NCBI GenBank assembly: GCA_964459675.1
Contig: CAYWNP010000019.1
Span: forward strand, 1-29,039
DNA: 29,039 nucleotides
Direction: 5' to 3'
Source: CAIZQW01 sp964459675
GTDB taxonomy: Bacteria > Verrucomicrobiota > Kiritimatiellia > RFP12 > UBA1067
The translations under genes and the position numbers were made by a program. The first letter of the stretch is position 1, and every line of letters starts with the position of its first letter. Of this stretch, positions 16,832-25,804 are shown one piece after another. Below the pieces are notes generated by a model. The model ran no database searches. It was given only the letters and a program-made list of their open reading frames with translations, and was not told where the DNA came from.

Positions 16832-18325
16832 ATGCACATTAATTCGCAAGTAGCAGCACTCATGAAGCAGTTTCCCTTTGAGGGGCTGACCTTTGACGAC
16901 GTGACCCTGGTCACGCGGTATGCAGATTTTTTGCCTGAGGAGACAAGCCTTTCCACGCGGCTAACCTCACGGATCACGCTGAATATGCCCTTTGTGAGCG
17001 CAGCCATGGATACCGTCACAGAGGCTGGCATGGCGATTGCGATGGCTAAGTTGGGTGGTATTGGGGTTATTCACAAAAATTTGCCAGCAGAGGAACAGGC
17101 ACAACATGTCAAACGTGTGAAGCATTACTTGAACGGCTTGATCTTGAAGCCCGTTGCCTTTAAGGCTTCCGATACCATTGAATACATCAATCACTATCGG
17201 GACGAGAACAACATCAGTTTTAGTGGATTCCCTATTCTGGATGACAACGGGGCTCTTGTGGGGATCATTACCTCGACGGATTTAAAGTTTGCCAAGAAGA
17301 CGGTTCAGCATATTTCAGAGGTGATGACAACGCAGGTGATCACGGCCGATTCATCAACGACACTGGAACAGGCCTATGCAAAGATGATGGAAAACAAGAT
17401 CGGTAAGTTGCCCTTGGTGGACAAAAAAGGACAGCTCGTCGGGCTGTATGCCTTCGCAGATGTCCAAGAATTGGTCGAGAATGCCCAGCCACTCTATTCC
17501 CGGGATAGTCACTATCGCCTGCGCGTGGCGGCAGCGGTCAGCGCAGGGGATCATCAGCGTACCGAGCGTCTGGCGGAAGAGGAAGTGGATGTCATTGTTG
17601 TGGATAGCGCGCATGGGCACTCCAAAGGCATTTTAGACATGGTGACGTGGATCACCAAGCACTATCCGGAGATTGATGTGATCGGCGGTAATGTGGCAAC
17701 AGCCGAGGGTGCGGTTGCTTTACGGGATGCAGGAGCGCATGCGGTCAAGGTGGGGATTGGGCCAGGTTCGATCTGTACGACGCGTGTGGTGTGTGGTGTG
17801 GGCATTCCTCAAATCACGTCGGTTTATAAAGCTGCAGAGGCACTGGAAGGATCTATCCCAGTCATCGCCGATGGTGGCATTCGTCTCTCGGGCGATGTGC
17901 CCAAGGCTCTTGTAGCAGGTGCGGATACCGTAATGCTGGGTTCTATTCTGGCGGGTACGGAGGAGAGTCCGGGCGAGAAGATAATCCATGAAGGCCGCCA
18001 CTATGTGATTTATCGTGGCATGGGCAGTCTGGCGGCGATGAAGGAAGGCAAAGGGAGTCGTCAACGGTATGGCCAAGATAATGTCAAGGACGATGAACTG
18101 GTTCCTCAGGGCATCGAAGGGATCGTTCCGCTCTCGGGCTCCGTGAAAAAGATTATGACGCAGTTCTGTGGTGGTCTTCGTTCAACACTGGGGTACTGCG
18201 GTTCAAAATCGATTGCAGAGTTGAAGCGCGACGCCGCACTCTATCGCGTCAGTAGCGCAGGGGTACGTGAAGCTCACCCGCATGATGTTAAGATTATCAA
18301 GGAAGCCCCTAACTATCGTTCGTAA
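16832..18325 (+). CDS. guaB: IMP dehydrogenase
   Basis: A 497-residue enzyme oxidising IMP to XMP with NAD+, the committed step to GMP. The catalytic barrel opens with FEGLTFDDVTLV and VSAAMDTVTEAGMA. A pair of CBS domains (about 95-220) is inserted, as is usual, with VMTTQVITADSSTTLEQA in the second. The barrel resumes with VDSAHGHSKGI, VGIGPGSICTTR with catalytic C315, and the IMP-binding IADGGIR. The flap shows YRGMGSLAAMKEG and GSRQRYGQ. Length is standard (E. coli GuaB has 488). The start follows a perfect GGAGG. The next gene, fhs, starts 19 bp on, so they are likely co-transcribed. Confidence 0.97.
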   Translation: MHINSQVAALMKQFPFEGLTFDDVTLVTRYADFLPEETSLSTRLTSRITLNMPFVSAAMDTVTEAGMAIAMAKLGGIGVIHKNLPAEEQAQHVKRVKHYLNGLILKPVAFKASDTIEYINHYRDENNISFSGFPILDDNGALVGIITSTDLKFAKKTVQHISEVMTTQVITADSSTTLEQAYAKMMENKIGKLPLVDKKGQLVGLYAFADVQELVENAQPLYSRDSHYRLRVAAAVSAGDHQRTERLAEEEVDVIVVDSAHGHSKGILDMVTWITKHYPEIDVIGGNVATAEGAVALRDAGAHAVKVGIGPGSICTTRVVCGVGIPQITSVYKAAEALEGSIPVIADGGIRLSGDVPKALVAGADTVMLGSILAGTEESPGEKIIHEGRHYVIYRGMGSLAAMKEGKGSRQRYGQDNVKDDELVPQGIEGIVPLSGSVKKIMTQFCGGLRSTLGYCGSKSIAELKRDAALYRVSSAGVREAHPHDVKIIKEAPNYRS

Positions 18326-18344
18326 TAAGTAAGGAGAGCCAAAA

Positions 18345-20114
18345 ATGATTTCTCTTGATCCTACAAAGCTTGCAGACTGGCAAATCGCTGAAGCGGCTGA
18401 ACCGCACCTCAGGATGATCAGCGACATTGGCAAAGAACTCGGGTTGACCGAGGATGAACTGATCCCCTATGGTCGCGTCATTGCAAAAATTGATGCCGCA
18501 ACCTTGATGGCGCGCCTCGGGAAGTCCACCCATCGGGCCAAATATATTGATATCACCGCCATCACCCCGACCCCATTAGGGGAGGGAAAAACAACTACGA
18601 CACTCGGACTAGTCGAGGGGTTGGGCAAGCTCGGGAAGCGTGTCATCGGTGCGATACGTCAGCCGAGCGGCGGTCCGACCTTTAACATCAAGGGCTCAGC
18701 TGCAGGCGGCGGCCTCGCTCAAGTGGTTCCTCTCGCACCCTTATCTCTGGGGCTCACTGGCGATATTGATGCAATTACGAATGCCAACAACCTTGCGATG
18801 GTCGCGCTGACGGCGCGGATGCAGCATGAGCGTAATTATGATGATGCCCGGTTGGCACAAAGTAATCTCAAACGCCTGGACATTGACCCTGAACGCATTC
18901 AGATGCGGTGGGCCATTGACTTCTGTGCACAAGCCTTGCGTAACATCGAGATCGGACGCGGCGGTCCGATGGATGGTTTCACCATGCCGTCAGGCTTTTA
19001 CATTACGGTAGCCTCTGAGGTTATGGCTGTCTTGGCGATTGCCAGTGACTTGGCCGACCTGCGCGAGCGTCTCGGGAAGATCATCGTGGCCTACAGTAAA
19101 GCGGGCAAGCCCGTGACCACCCGGGATCTTGAGGTGGATGGCGCCATGGCTGCCTGGTTGACCCGTGCCGTCAATCCAACCTTGATGCAGACTTTGGAAG
19201 GCCAGCCCATGCTCGTCCATGCAGGCCCCTTTGCCAATATCGCGATCGGGCAAAACTCGGTGATCGCTGATAAGCTGGGTTCGTTGCTCTCGGACTACTT
19301 GGTTACGGAAAGTGGCTTCGCCTCGGATATAGGGTTTGAAAAGTTCTGGAATATCAAGTGCCGTGCCTCAGGCTTGAAGCCGGATGCGGTTGTGATTGTT
19401 GCGACCGTGCGTGCGTTAAAGCTACATGGCGGTGGTCCAGCTGTCTTGGCAGGACGTCCTCTCGACCCTGTGTATAAGCATGAAGCTTTGGATCTGCTGG
19501 AAAAGGGTTGTGATAATCTGCTGGCTCATATTGCCATCGTGAAACGCAGTGGCATTCGCCCAGTCGTCTGCCTCAACCATTTCAATACGGACACAGCCGC
19601 TGAACATGCTCTGGTGAAGAAGATCGCGGAGGCGGCAGGAGCGCGCTTCGCTGTTTCCAGCCATTGGCTTAAAGGCGGGGCAGGGGCAGTAGAGTTGGCC
19701 GAACAGGTCATTGCCTCTTGTGAAGAAACCCATGCCTTTGAATTTCTCTCTTCATTGGATCAGTCGATCTCCACACGGATTGAGACGATTGTTAAAGAGA
19801 TTTATGGCGGCGAGGGCGTCGTCTTCTCTGATGAGGCCAAACGTAAGTTGGCTCTTTATGAGAACGATCCGGCAACGGCGCGTCTGCCGGTTTGCATGGC
19901 AAAGACCCAGTACAGTCTTTCGCATGATCCTAAGTTGCAAGGCCGGCCTAAAGGTTGGACTCTACCCGTACGAGATATCTTGCTCTATCAGGGTGCCGGT
20001 TTTGTTGTGCCAGTTGCTGGCGATATCAAGCTCATGCCGGGAACCGCTTCGAATGCCGCATTCCGAAATATCGACATTGATACCCTGACTGGTAAGGTCA
20101 AGGGCCTCTTCTAG
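18345..20114 (+). CDS. fhs: Formate-tetrahydrofolate ligase
   Basis: A 589-residue enzyme (family about 555-560) that makes 10-formyl-THF from formate, THF and ATP, feeding purine and other one-carbon reactions. Signatures are the ATP-binding loop TPTPLGEGKTTTT (residues 74-86), RQPSGGPTFNIKGSAAGGG, LTGDIDAITNANNL, and the C-terminal IKLMPGTASNAAFRNID. The start has AAGGAGAG at normal spacing. It is typical of anaerobes that use or recycle formate, but on its own does not show a Wood-Ljungdahl pathway. Placed between guaB and fau, it forms a purine/folate group. Confidence 0.96.
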   Translation: MISLDPTKLADWQIAEAAEPHLRMISDIGKELGLTEDELIPYGRVIAKIDAATLMARLGKSTHRAKYIDITAITPTPLGEGKTTTTLGLVEGLGKLGKRVIGAIRQPSGGPTFNIKGSAAGGGLAQVVPLAPLSLGLTGDIDAITNANNLAMVALTARMQHERNYDDARLAQSNLKRLDIDPERIQMRWAIDFCAQALRNIEIGRGGPMDGFTMPSGFYITVASEVMAVLAIASDLADLRERLGKIIVAYSKAGKPVTTRDLEVDGAMAAWLTRAVNPTLMQTLEGQPMLVHAGPFANIAIGQNSVIADKLGSLLSDYLVTESGFASDIGFEKFWNIKCRASGLKPDAVVIVATVRALKLHGGGPAVLAGRPLDPVYKHEALDLLEKGCDNLLAHIAIVKRSGIRPVVCLNHFNTDTAAEHALVKKIAEAAGARFAVSSHWLKGGAGAVELAEQVIASCEETHAFEFLSSLDQSISTRIETIVKEIYGGEGVVFSDEAKRKLALYENDPATARLPVCMAKTQYSLSHDPKLQGRPKGWTLPVRDILLYQGAGFVVPVAGDIKLMPGTASNAAFRNIDIDTLTGKVKGLF

Positions 20115-20156
20115 TTCAGTAAGACCTCCTCGTCTGTCTGGAGAATAAATGCGGTC

Positions 20157-20741
20157 ATGAGAACAAAAGCAGAGATTCGCCAGGAGATGCGTGCGAAGCG
20201 CAAAGAGATCTCCCAGTCAGAACGTCAGGAAGCAGGACAAGAGATTTGCAAAAAACTCATCGAAAGTGAGACGCATCTCTTATTGAAAGCCTGGAAGGTT
20301 GCGCTTTATCTCAGCACGACCCACGAGATCCCGACACGCTATATTGCTCGTAGCATCTGGAAAGCGGGACGTGAGGTCGTAGTGCCGTATTGGAGCGTTA
20401 CGCAAGAAAGCTATCAACTCACCTTAATGAAGCCCATGGCGAAATTGATCACGGGAAAAATGGGTATTCGTGAGCCTCAAGAACGGATTCCGGTCTCTCC
20501 AGTGGAGGTGGATACATTTATTATGCCTGGACTCGCCTTTGATCTGCAGGGGGGACGCTTGGGTTATGGAGCAGGCATTTATGACACGATTCTCTCTCAG
20601 GCGCGTAAGAGCGTTCCCAAGATCGCAATCTGTTATGATTGGCAAATCTTGGAAAAGTCTCTTCCGCTTGAACCCCATGATGTCCGCATGGATTGGATCG
20701 TGACTGATAAGCGCGTGATCCGCTGCAAGGATCAATGTTAA
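20157..20741 (+). CDS. fau: 5-formyltetrahydrofolate cyclo-ligase
   Basis: A 194-residue member of the 5-FTHF cyclo-ligase (YgfA/MTHFS) family, which returns 5-formyl-THF to the active pool as 5,10-methenyl-THF using ATP. It opens with KAEIRQEMRAKRKEIS, has the substrate region PVSPVEVDTFIMPGLAFD, and the signature GGRLGYGAGIYD in place of the more usual RLGxGxGYYD. It starts 42 bp after fhs. A GGAG is better placed for ATG 20149, which reads only MRS before a TGA that overlaps the fau ATG (ATGA), so translation may be by reinitiation. The likely job is removing the inhibitory side product of the folate cycle. Confidence 0.93.
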   Translation: MRTKAEIRQEMRAKRKEISQSERQEAGQEICKKLIESETHLLLKAWKVALYLSTTHEIPTRYIARSIWKAGREVVVPYWSVTQESYQLTLMKPMAKLITGKMGIREPQERIPVSPVEVDTFIMPGLAFDLQGGRLGYGAGIYDTILSQARKSVPKIAICYDWQILEKSLPLEPHDVRMDWIVTDKRVIRCKDQC

Positions 20742-20780
20742 GCTTATCCACCTGCATCAAGCGAGATGCTCCTCTTAGAC

Positions 20781-20806
20781 TTTTAACCTTTAACTTTTAA
20801 CTTTAC
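20781..20806 (+). repeat. Seven-base AT-rich tandem repeat before the helicase
   Basis: TTTTAAC, CTTTAAC and TTTTAAC follow each other without a break (20781-20801), then TTTAC leads into the helicase ATG. There is no purine-rich ribosome site between fau and the helicase start. Confidence 0.75.
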
Positions 20807-20807
20807 T

Positions 20808-22742
20808 ATGACCGATTACTCAACGCTCTTAAATCCTGAACAATGTGCTGCCGCGACAGCTGAAGATGGTCCGTTGCTGGTGTTGGCTGCTGCGGGAACC
20901 GGCAAGACACGTACGCTCGTCTATCGCGTGGCCCACCTGATTGAAAAGGGCGTTCCAGCAGAGTCCCTCCTGCTCTTGACCTTTACGAATCGTGCGGCCA
21001 AGGAGATGCTGGAACGTGCCAAGGCGGTTGCAGGCCCTTCGGTCGGTCATCTCTGGAGTGGAACCTTTCATCATGTCTGCAATCGTTTTCTCCGTCGTTT
21101 TGCTGATCGCTTGGGGTACGGAAATAATTTTGCGATTCTTGATCAGGATGATGCCGTCTCGGTCCTCAATACCTGTATGAAGGAGCTGGGTTATGTGCGG
21201 AAGGATTTTCCAAAAAAAGAGGTCATCGCCTCGCTGATCAGCTCTGCCGCCAATCGCATGCTCTCGGTTCAGGCCTATCTGGACTCCTCGTCGAAGGCGC
21301 TTGAGGCGAGTCCCTCGGACATCGTCCGAATCGCGCAACGGTATCAGGAGCGGAAGCTCACGGAAAACATGATGGATTTTGATGATATGTTGGTGAATGG
21401 ACTCCGCTTGCTCAAGGAGCACGAGGATGTTCGTAACATTTATCAGCAAAAGTTCCGGCATGTGCTTGTGGATGAATACCAGGATACCAACCTCTTGCAA
21501 GCCCAGATGGTGGATCTGCTGGCTGCGCATCATCGCAATATCATGGCAGTGGGCGATGACATGCAGTGCATTTATACTTGGCGTGGCGCGGACTTTAATA
21601 ACATTCGTGAGTTTTCGAAACGCTGGCCAGATTCTAGGATCATCAAGATTGAACAGAATTACCGTAGCACACCAGAGATTTTACAGATTGCAAACGCCTG
21701 CGCGGCCAAGGCACCCGAGGCGTTTAAAAAGACCCTTCGTTCGACGCGACCGCCTCGAAACAAGCCACGCGTCCTTATCCTTCGTGATGGTGACGAGCAG
21801 TCTCGCGCCATTATATCCATGGTCCAACGCTATTTGGACGACGGATATTCGCTGAGTGACATGGCAGTCCTCTATCGAGCCCATTTCCATTCCATTGAAC
21901 TTCAGATGGCCTTGGCACGGACTCGCTTGCCGTATGTGATCACCTCTGGCTTGGGCGTCTTTGAACAGGCGCATGTCAAGGATGTGCTCGCCTTTCTGCG
22001 CGTGTGTGAGAACCCGCGTGATTACCTTGCCTTTATACGACTGATGGGCATGCTCTCGGGTGTGGGTGAAAAGACCGTGGAAGCCCTCTGGGCTAAGCTG
22101 GGTGGAAGTTTTGAGACACGCAGTCCCGAGATGCGCGCCAAACTGGTTGCATTGCTGAAGCCTGCTGCCCGTGGACAGTGGCAGGGCGTGGATCGCCTCT
22201 TTGCTGATTACCACGCCGAAGGTTTGAGCATGCGGGGAACTGAAGCGATAGAACGCTTCTGCGAAACATTTTATACAACCTACCTCCACAGGGCCTACGA
22301 AAATCCAGAGAAGCGTGAAGAGGATATCCACGAATTAGCCCTTCAGGTCACCAAGAGCCAGGGGGGTGTCGCCGCCTTTTTGCAAGAGGTCGCCCTCCTG
22401 ACGAATATTGATCGCGAATACGAGAAGATGGAGGCAAACAACGAGCCGACGTTGCACTTGAGTACCGTCCATCAGGCGAAGGGGTTGGAGTGGAAGGTCG
22501 TCTTTGTCATCTGGGTTTCAGAAGGGATGTTCCCCTCCAGTCGCTCCTTGGAAGAGAGCGGCAACGATGAAGAGGAGCGCCGGCTTTTTTATGTAGCCGT
22601 GACACGCGCCAAAGATGAATTGGTTCTTTGTGCACCCAGTATGCGGAAGATGCGAGACGGGGGGGTGTTCTTCTGCAAGCCATCCCCTTTCGTCAAAGAG
22701 ATCCCTCGTGAAAACATTCGTGAGAGCTATGGCAATCGTTGA
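20808..22742 (+). CDS. UvrD/Rep/PcrA-type superfamily 1 DNA helicase
   Basis: A 644-residue 3'-5' helicase, shorter than UvrD or PcrA (about 720). All motifs are intact: AAAGTGKT (27-34), LLLLTFTNRAAKEM (Ia), VLVDEYQDTN (II), AVGDDMQCIYTWRGAD (III), EQNYRSTPEIL (IV), LSTVHQAKGLEWKVVF (V) and EERRLFYVAVTRAKDEL (VI). This supports ATP-driven unwinding in repair or replication. The missing length lies mainly at the C-terminus, where PcrA has its polymerase- and repair-binding tail. UvrD, Rep and PcrA cannot be told apart here. The ATG at 20808 begins the conserved N-terminus but has no Shine-Dalgarno. A 10-bp palindrome, ACGGATCCGT, follows the stop (22743-22752). Confidence 0.93.
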   Translation: MTDYSTLLNPEQCAAATAEDGPLLVLAAAGTGKTRTLVYRVAHLIEKGVPAESLLLLTFTNRAAKEMLERAKAVAGPSVGHLWSGTFHHVCNRFLRRFADRLGYGNNFAILDQDDAVSVLNTCMKELGYVRKDFPKKEVIASLISSAANRMLSVQAYLDSSSKALEASPSDIVRIAQRYQERKLTENMMDFDDMLVNGLRLLKEHEDVRNIYQQKFRHVLVDEYQDTNLLQAQMVDLLAAHHRNIMAVGDDMQCIYTWRGADFNNIREFSKRWPDSRIIKIEQNYRSTPEILQIANACAAKAPEAFKKTLRSTRPPRNKPRVLILRDGDEQSRAIISMVQRYLDDGYSLSDMAVLYRAHFHSIELQMALARTRLPYVITSGLGVFEQAHVKDVLAFLRVCENPRDYLAFIRLMGMLSGVGEKTVEALWAKLGGSFETRSPEMRAKLVALLKPAARGQWQGVDRLFADYHAEGLSMRGTEAIERFCETFYTTYLHRAYENPEKREEDIHELALQVTKSQGGVAAFLQEVALLTNIDREYEKMEANNEPTLHLSTVHQAKGLEWKVVFVIWVSEGMFPSSRSLEESGNDEEERRLFYVAVTRAKDELVLCAPSMRKMRDGGVFFCKPSPFVKEIPRENIRESYGNR

Positions 22743-22822
22743 ACGGATCCGTGAAGTCTGTTGAGAAAGTCGAGTAGCCGGTCTGTTTTTACCAGCGTCG
22801 CGAGATCGAAGTAATCTCAGAT

Positions 22823-22862
22823 CTCTGACTTCGGATCTCTGTCCTCTGACTTCCGATCTCTG
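22823..22862. repeat. Two 19-bp direct repeats, 21-bp period
   Basis: CTCTGACTTCGGATCTCTG (22823-22841) recurs as CTCTGACTTCCGATCTCTG (22844-22862), 18 of 19 identical. They fill the space between the convergent helicase and FAD oxidoreductase genes, ending three bases before the latter's stop. There is no clear terminator in this 122-bp gap. Confidence 0.8.
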
Positions 22863-22864
22863 GT

Positions 22865-24613
22865 TTAAAGGATCTGCTTGCCGATGAGGAGCCGTTCCTT
22901 CAGTTTGGCATAGTCTACCTTTTGGACCGAGACGTTGTCGGTGATGGCCAGCGAGGCTGCCGCACCGGCGCTCTGCCCTAGAATCATGAAGACAGGCTCC
23001 ATGCGAATGGACCCGTACGCGACATGGGTGGAGGAGAGACAGACCGGCACCAGCAAGTTGGCACACTCCTCCTCCTTGGGGACGATGGCGCGATAGGAGA
23101 CAGGATAGGGTTTTGCACAGTTGTGTCCGAAGGCACCTTCGTTCCGTACGGTCGTCTTCCCGTTCTCCTCCACCACGATACGTTGGCAGAAGTGGGAATC
23201 CATCGGATAGGAGGCGAGCCCCACGGAATCCTCTGCCACGCGCTTGGCTTCGCAATTCGCCTGGGTCATGATGTAACTAGAGACCATGCGACGTGCCTCT
23301 CGGACATAGAGCTGGTCCGGCCAGAAGTCTGTCGCCTGAAACTCGTTCGGGTCAAGTCCGAAACGGTTGACGCGCGCCTGTAGCGCCTTGGGAACTTGCG
23401 GATCATTCGCAAGGAAATAGAGCAGCCCCTGCTGATAGCTGACATGGTTCTGAAAAATCTTCTCCCGCAGTTCATACAATTTCTTGAAGGGCATTGGGAG
23501 TCCGCGCCGCGGCGGCGGTAGCTCGGAGAATGTTGCCGGCTGATAGGTGCCGTCCGGCCAGAGATGGCAACCGCCAACATAGTCTGAGGAGAAGCTTCCT
23601 GCGTTATTGGAGTCGCCCTTTCGCATCTGTACCGGACCGTCTGTCATCGCTTTTGTGGTATAGTTTAGAGTCCAGACGATATTGGGGTCGGAGTTCAGGA
23701 AGCGGGCGAGAAGGCCGTAGCGGCAGGGATCGTAGCCTTGGGGCTTTGGAAAGGGCACGCGGTCCGCCTTGAGTGAGAGAAACATCCGGAAGTTGTAGGC
23801 TTGCACCCTATAATCACCGTCCCCAGATGCCCCGGGTTTGTCAGGGGCGATCTCAGGCAGGAGGCCGGATGATGGAGCATTCGCCAGACGATAGGGACTG
23901 ATAGGAAGGCGGCAGAACTGATAGACGTCCTTCCATGAAACGGTCTGCCACTGTCCCGCCAGTGACTCGGCAAAGGCCGTTCGCGGTTCACGGCCCACGC
24001 GGTAGGAGACATTGGCCGCTGCCAGGAGATCACCTTCGTAGGTAGAGTCAATAAAGACCGAGGCTTTGATTGTTTCGCCACTCTCCAGTGTGGCGCATGC
24101 GATGCGATTGCCCTCCATTGAAACAGACTCGAGATAACGTCCGAAGAAAACCGTCACGCCAGCTTCCTGTAGCATCTTCCGATAGAGCGCCTCGGCTGAG
24201 GATGGGCTGAAGTCCACATGCGACCCGATCCGCGTATAGAACTCCAGCGCAAGCCCGCCGATCGTGGACTTCTTGCCGAGATCGGTAGCCGTGAGTCCGC
24301 CTGAGGTCATGCCACCCACATACTGGTTGCAGGAGATGAGAAGGACCTTGCGTCCGAGACGCGAGGCTTCAATGGCTGCGGCGACTCCTGCGGGAGTGCC
24401 CCCGTAAACAAGCACGTCTGTTTGTAAGAGGCTAGGGGAGCTTACTGCTGGGGGACGATAATAGGCTGACGTTCCTGTGATCCCTGCAACGGTATTCGAA
24501 CGGTTGGTATTGACAGAAGCATCGCATGAAGTGACTACAACAGGCTTCTGTTCAGCCAAAAGAGAAAAGGACACAGCAAGAGCGAACAGGATTCCAGCAA
24601 AATATGTTTTCAT
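22865..24613 (-). CDS. Exported FAD-dependent oxidoreductase (FAD_oxidored family)
   Basis: A 582-residue protein with a signal peptide (MKTYFAGILFALAVSFSLLA). The mature part begins with a linker and then the dinucleotide-binding fold VLVYGGTPAGVAAAIEASRLG (residues 68-88). Next come NQYVGGMTSGGLTATD, FIDSTYEGDLLAAANVSYRVGRE and the C-terminal GQSAGAAASLAI, all characteristic of PF12831-type oxidoreductases common in polysaccharide-degrading Planctomycetes and Lentisphaerota. The substrate is unknown; these genes often sit among glycoside hydrolases, and a GH16 gene is divergent from this one. ATG 24613 was chosen because it starts the signal peptide and follows GCGGAAA, although the frame is open from 24709. 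Confidence 0.88.
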   Translation of the reverse strand: MKTYFAGILFALAVSFSLLAEQKPVVVTSCDASVNTNRSNTVAGITGTSAYYRPPAVSSPSLLQTDVLVYGGTPAGVAAAIEASRLGRKVLLISCNQYVGGMTSGGLTATDLGKKSTIGGLALEFYTRIGSHVDFSPSSAEALYRKMLQEAGVTVFFGRYLESVSMEGNRIACATLESGETIKASVFIDSTYEGDLLAAANVSYRVGREPRTAFAESLAGQWQTVSWKDVYQFCRLPISPYRLANAPSSGLLPEIAPDKPGASGDGDYRVQAYNFRMFLSLKADRVPFPKPQGYDPCRYGLLARFLNSDPNIVWTLNYTTKAMTDGPVQMRKGDSNNAGSFSSDYVGGCHLWPDGTYQPATFSELPPPRRGLPMPFKKLYELREKIFQNHVSYQQGLLYFLANDPQVPKALQARVNRFGLDPNEFQATDFWPDQLYVREARRMVSSYIMTQANCEAKRVAEDSVGLASYPMDSHFCQRIVVEENGKTTVRNEGAFGHNCAKPYPVSYRAIVPKEEECANLLVPVCLSSTHVAYGSIRMEPVFMILGQSAGAAASLAITDNVSVQKVDYAKLKERLLIGKQIL

Positions 24614-24755
24614 ATTAGATTTCCGCTGAAGGTGCAATACCGCGTCGAAACACATTTGGATGTATAGCAAACCTCTGCGCCACGTGCAAGTGGATTTCTC
24701 GGCAGACATTGTCGTGAGCTGTGTCCTACGCTTTTTTACGCGGCAAAAATTCAGC

Positions 24756-24784
24756 TTGTGCTGGATACCGAACCGTCCTATACT
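24756..24784 (+). promoter_or_regulatory. Candidate promoter for the GH16 gene
   Basis: TTGTGC (24756-24761, 3 of 6) and TATACT (24779-24784, 5 of 6) are 17 bp apart, about 50 bases before the GH16 ATG, in the 220-bp region shared with the divergent FAD oxidoreductase. Confidence 0.45.
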
Positions 24785-24833
24785 TTAAATAGATTGCATT
24801 ACGCGCTAACGTCCGCGAGCATAGGAGAGATCA

Positions 24834-25739
24834 ATGAGGCATCTAGCTGTATTCGTGATTATTTTATTGGCCCTGTTTCCGTTCATGTCCCGTGCCGCAG
24901 AGGCGTCAACAAACGGATACCGTCTTGTCTGGGCAGACGAATTTGATAAGGACGGCACTCCTAATCCCAAAAACTGGACTTTTGAACAGGGGTTCGTTCG
25001 TAACAATGAACTGCAGTGGTATCAGCCAGAGAACGCGACCTGCAAAAACGGACTGCTCGTGATCGAAGGCCGGCGGGAGCGTAAGCCTAACCCGAACTAT
25101 CAGAAGGATAGCAAGGATTGGAAGTTAAACAGGGCGTTTATCGAATACACCTCTGCTTGTCTTACCACACTGGGACTCCACAGCTGGCAGTATGGACGTT
25201 TTGAGGTCAAAGCACGGATTAAGACCCAGGAGGGGCTTTGGCCGGCCATTTGGTTTCTCGGAATACAGGGTGAGTGGCCGAGCAACGGGGAGATTGATCT
25301 TTTGGAATATTATGGAGGAAACATCCTGGCCAATGCCTGTTGGGGTACCAAGGAGCGGTGGAAGGCAAAATGGAACACCAGTAAAAAGCCGATGGGTTCG
25401 TTTGGAGATCCGAAATGGGATGAAAAGTTCCATGTCTGGAGAATGGACTGGGATAACAAAAGCATAAAACTCTATCTGGATGATGCGCTGCTGAATACCA
25501 TCGATCTTGCCAAAACAGTTAATCCCACAACGGAGCGTGGCCCGAAGAACCCTTTCCTCCAGCCTCAATATCTGTTGCTCAATCTTGCTATTGGAGGAAA
25601 CGCAGGCGGCAATCCGGCAAAGACAGCCTTCCCGACAAAGTACGAGATTGATTATGTGCGGGTTTATCAAAAACCAGCCAATGCCGATACAGTCGCAGAT
25701 TCCGCTTCTTCTTCAAGGTCGTCTGCAAAATTAAAGTAG
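24834..25739 (+). CDS. Secreted GH16 family glycoside hydrolase (beta-glucanase-like)
   Basis: A 301-residue protein with a signal peptide (HLAVFVIILLALFPFMSRA). The single GH16 jelly-roll domain spans about 28-275: YRLVWADEFDKDG, then SWQYGRFEVKARIKTQEGLWPAIWFLG, the active site GEIDLLEYYG with E153, D155 and E158 (the E-x-D-x-x-E form of laminarinase-type members), FHVWRMDWDNKSIKLYLDD, and the closing YEIDYVRVYQ. Members cut beta-1,3- or beta-1,4-linked glucans or galactans; laminarin-type glucan is plausible but not proven. The Ser-rich end (SASSSRSSAKLK) is probably unstructured. The start has AGGAGAG. The next gene is 65 bp on in the same direction. Confidence 0.93.
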   Translation: MRHLAVFVIILLALFPFMSRAAEASTNGYRLVWADEFDKDGTPNPKNWTFEQGFVRNNELQWYQPENATCKNGLLVIEGRRERKPNPNYQKDSKDWKLNRAFIEYTSACLTTLGLHSWQYGRFEVKARIKTQEGLWPAIWFLGIQGEWPSNGEIDLLEYYGGNILANACWGTKERWKAKWNTSKKPMGSFGDPKWDEKFHVWRMDWDNKSIKLYLDDALLNTIDLAKTVNPTTERGPKNPFLQPQYLLLNLAIGGNAGGNPAKTAFPTKYEIDYVRVYQKPANADTVADSASSSRSSAKLK

Positions 25740-25804
25740 CAGTGTTAAACGTTGTACAGCAGGCGTAGGATTAAACCGGTTAGTTACCCCATGAAGAGAA
25801 ATAT

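Noticed and set aside
21681..22331. Long antisense frames under the helicase (also 20829-21533)
   Set aside because: No family resemblance; the sense gene has every helicase motif.
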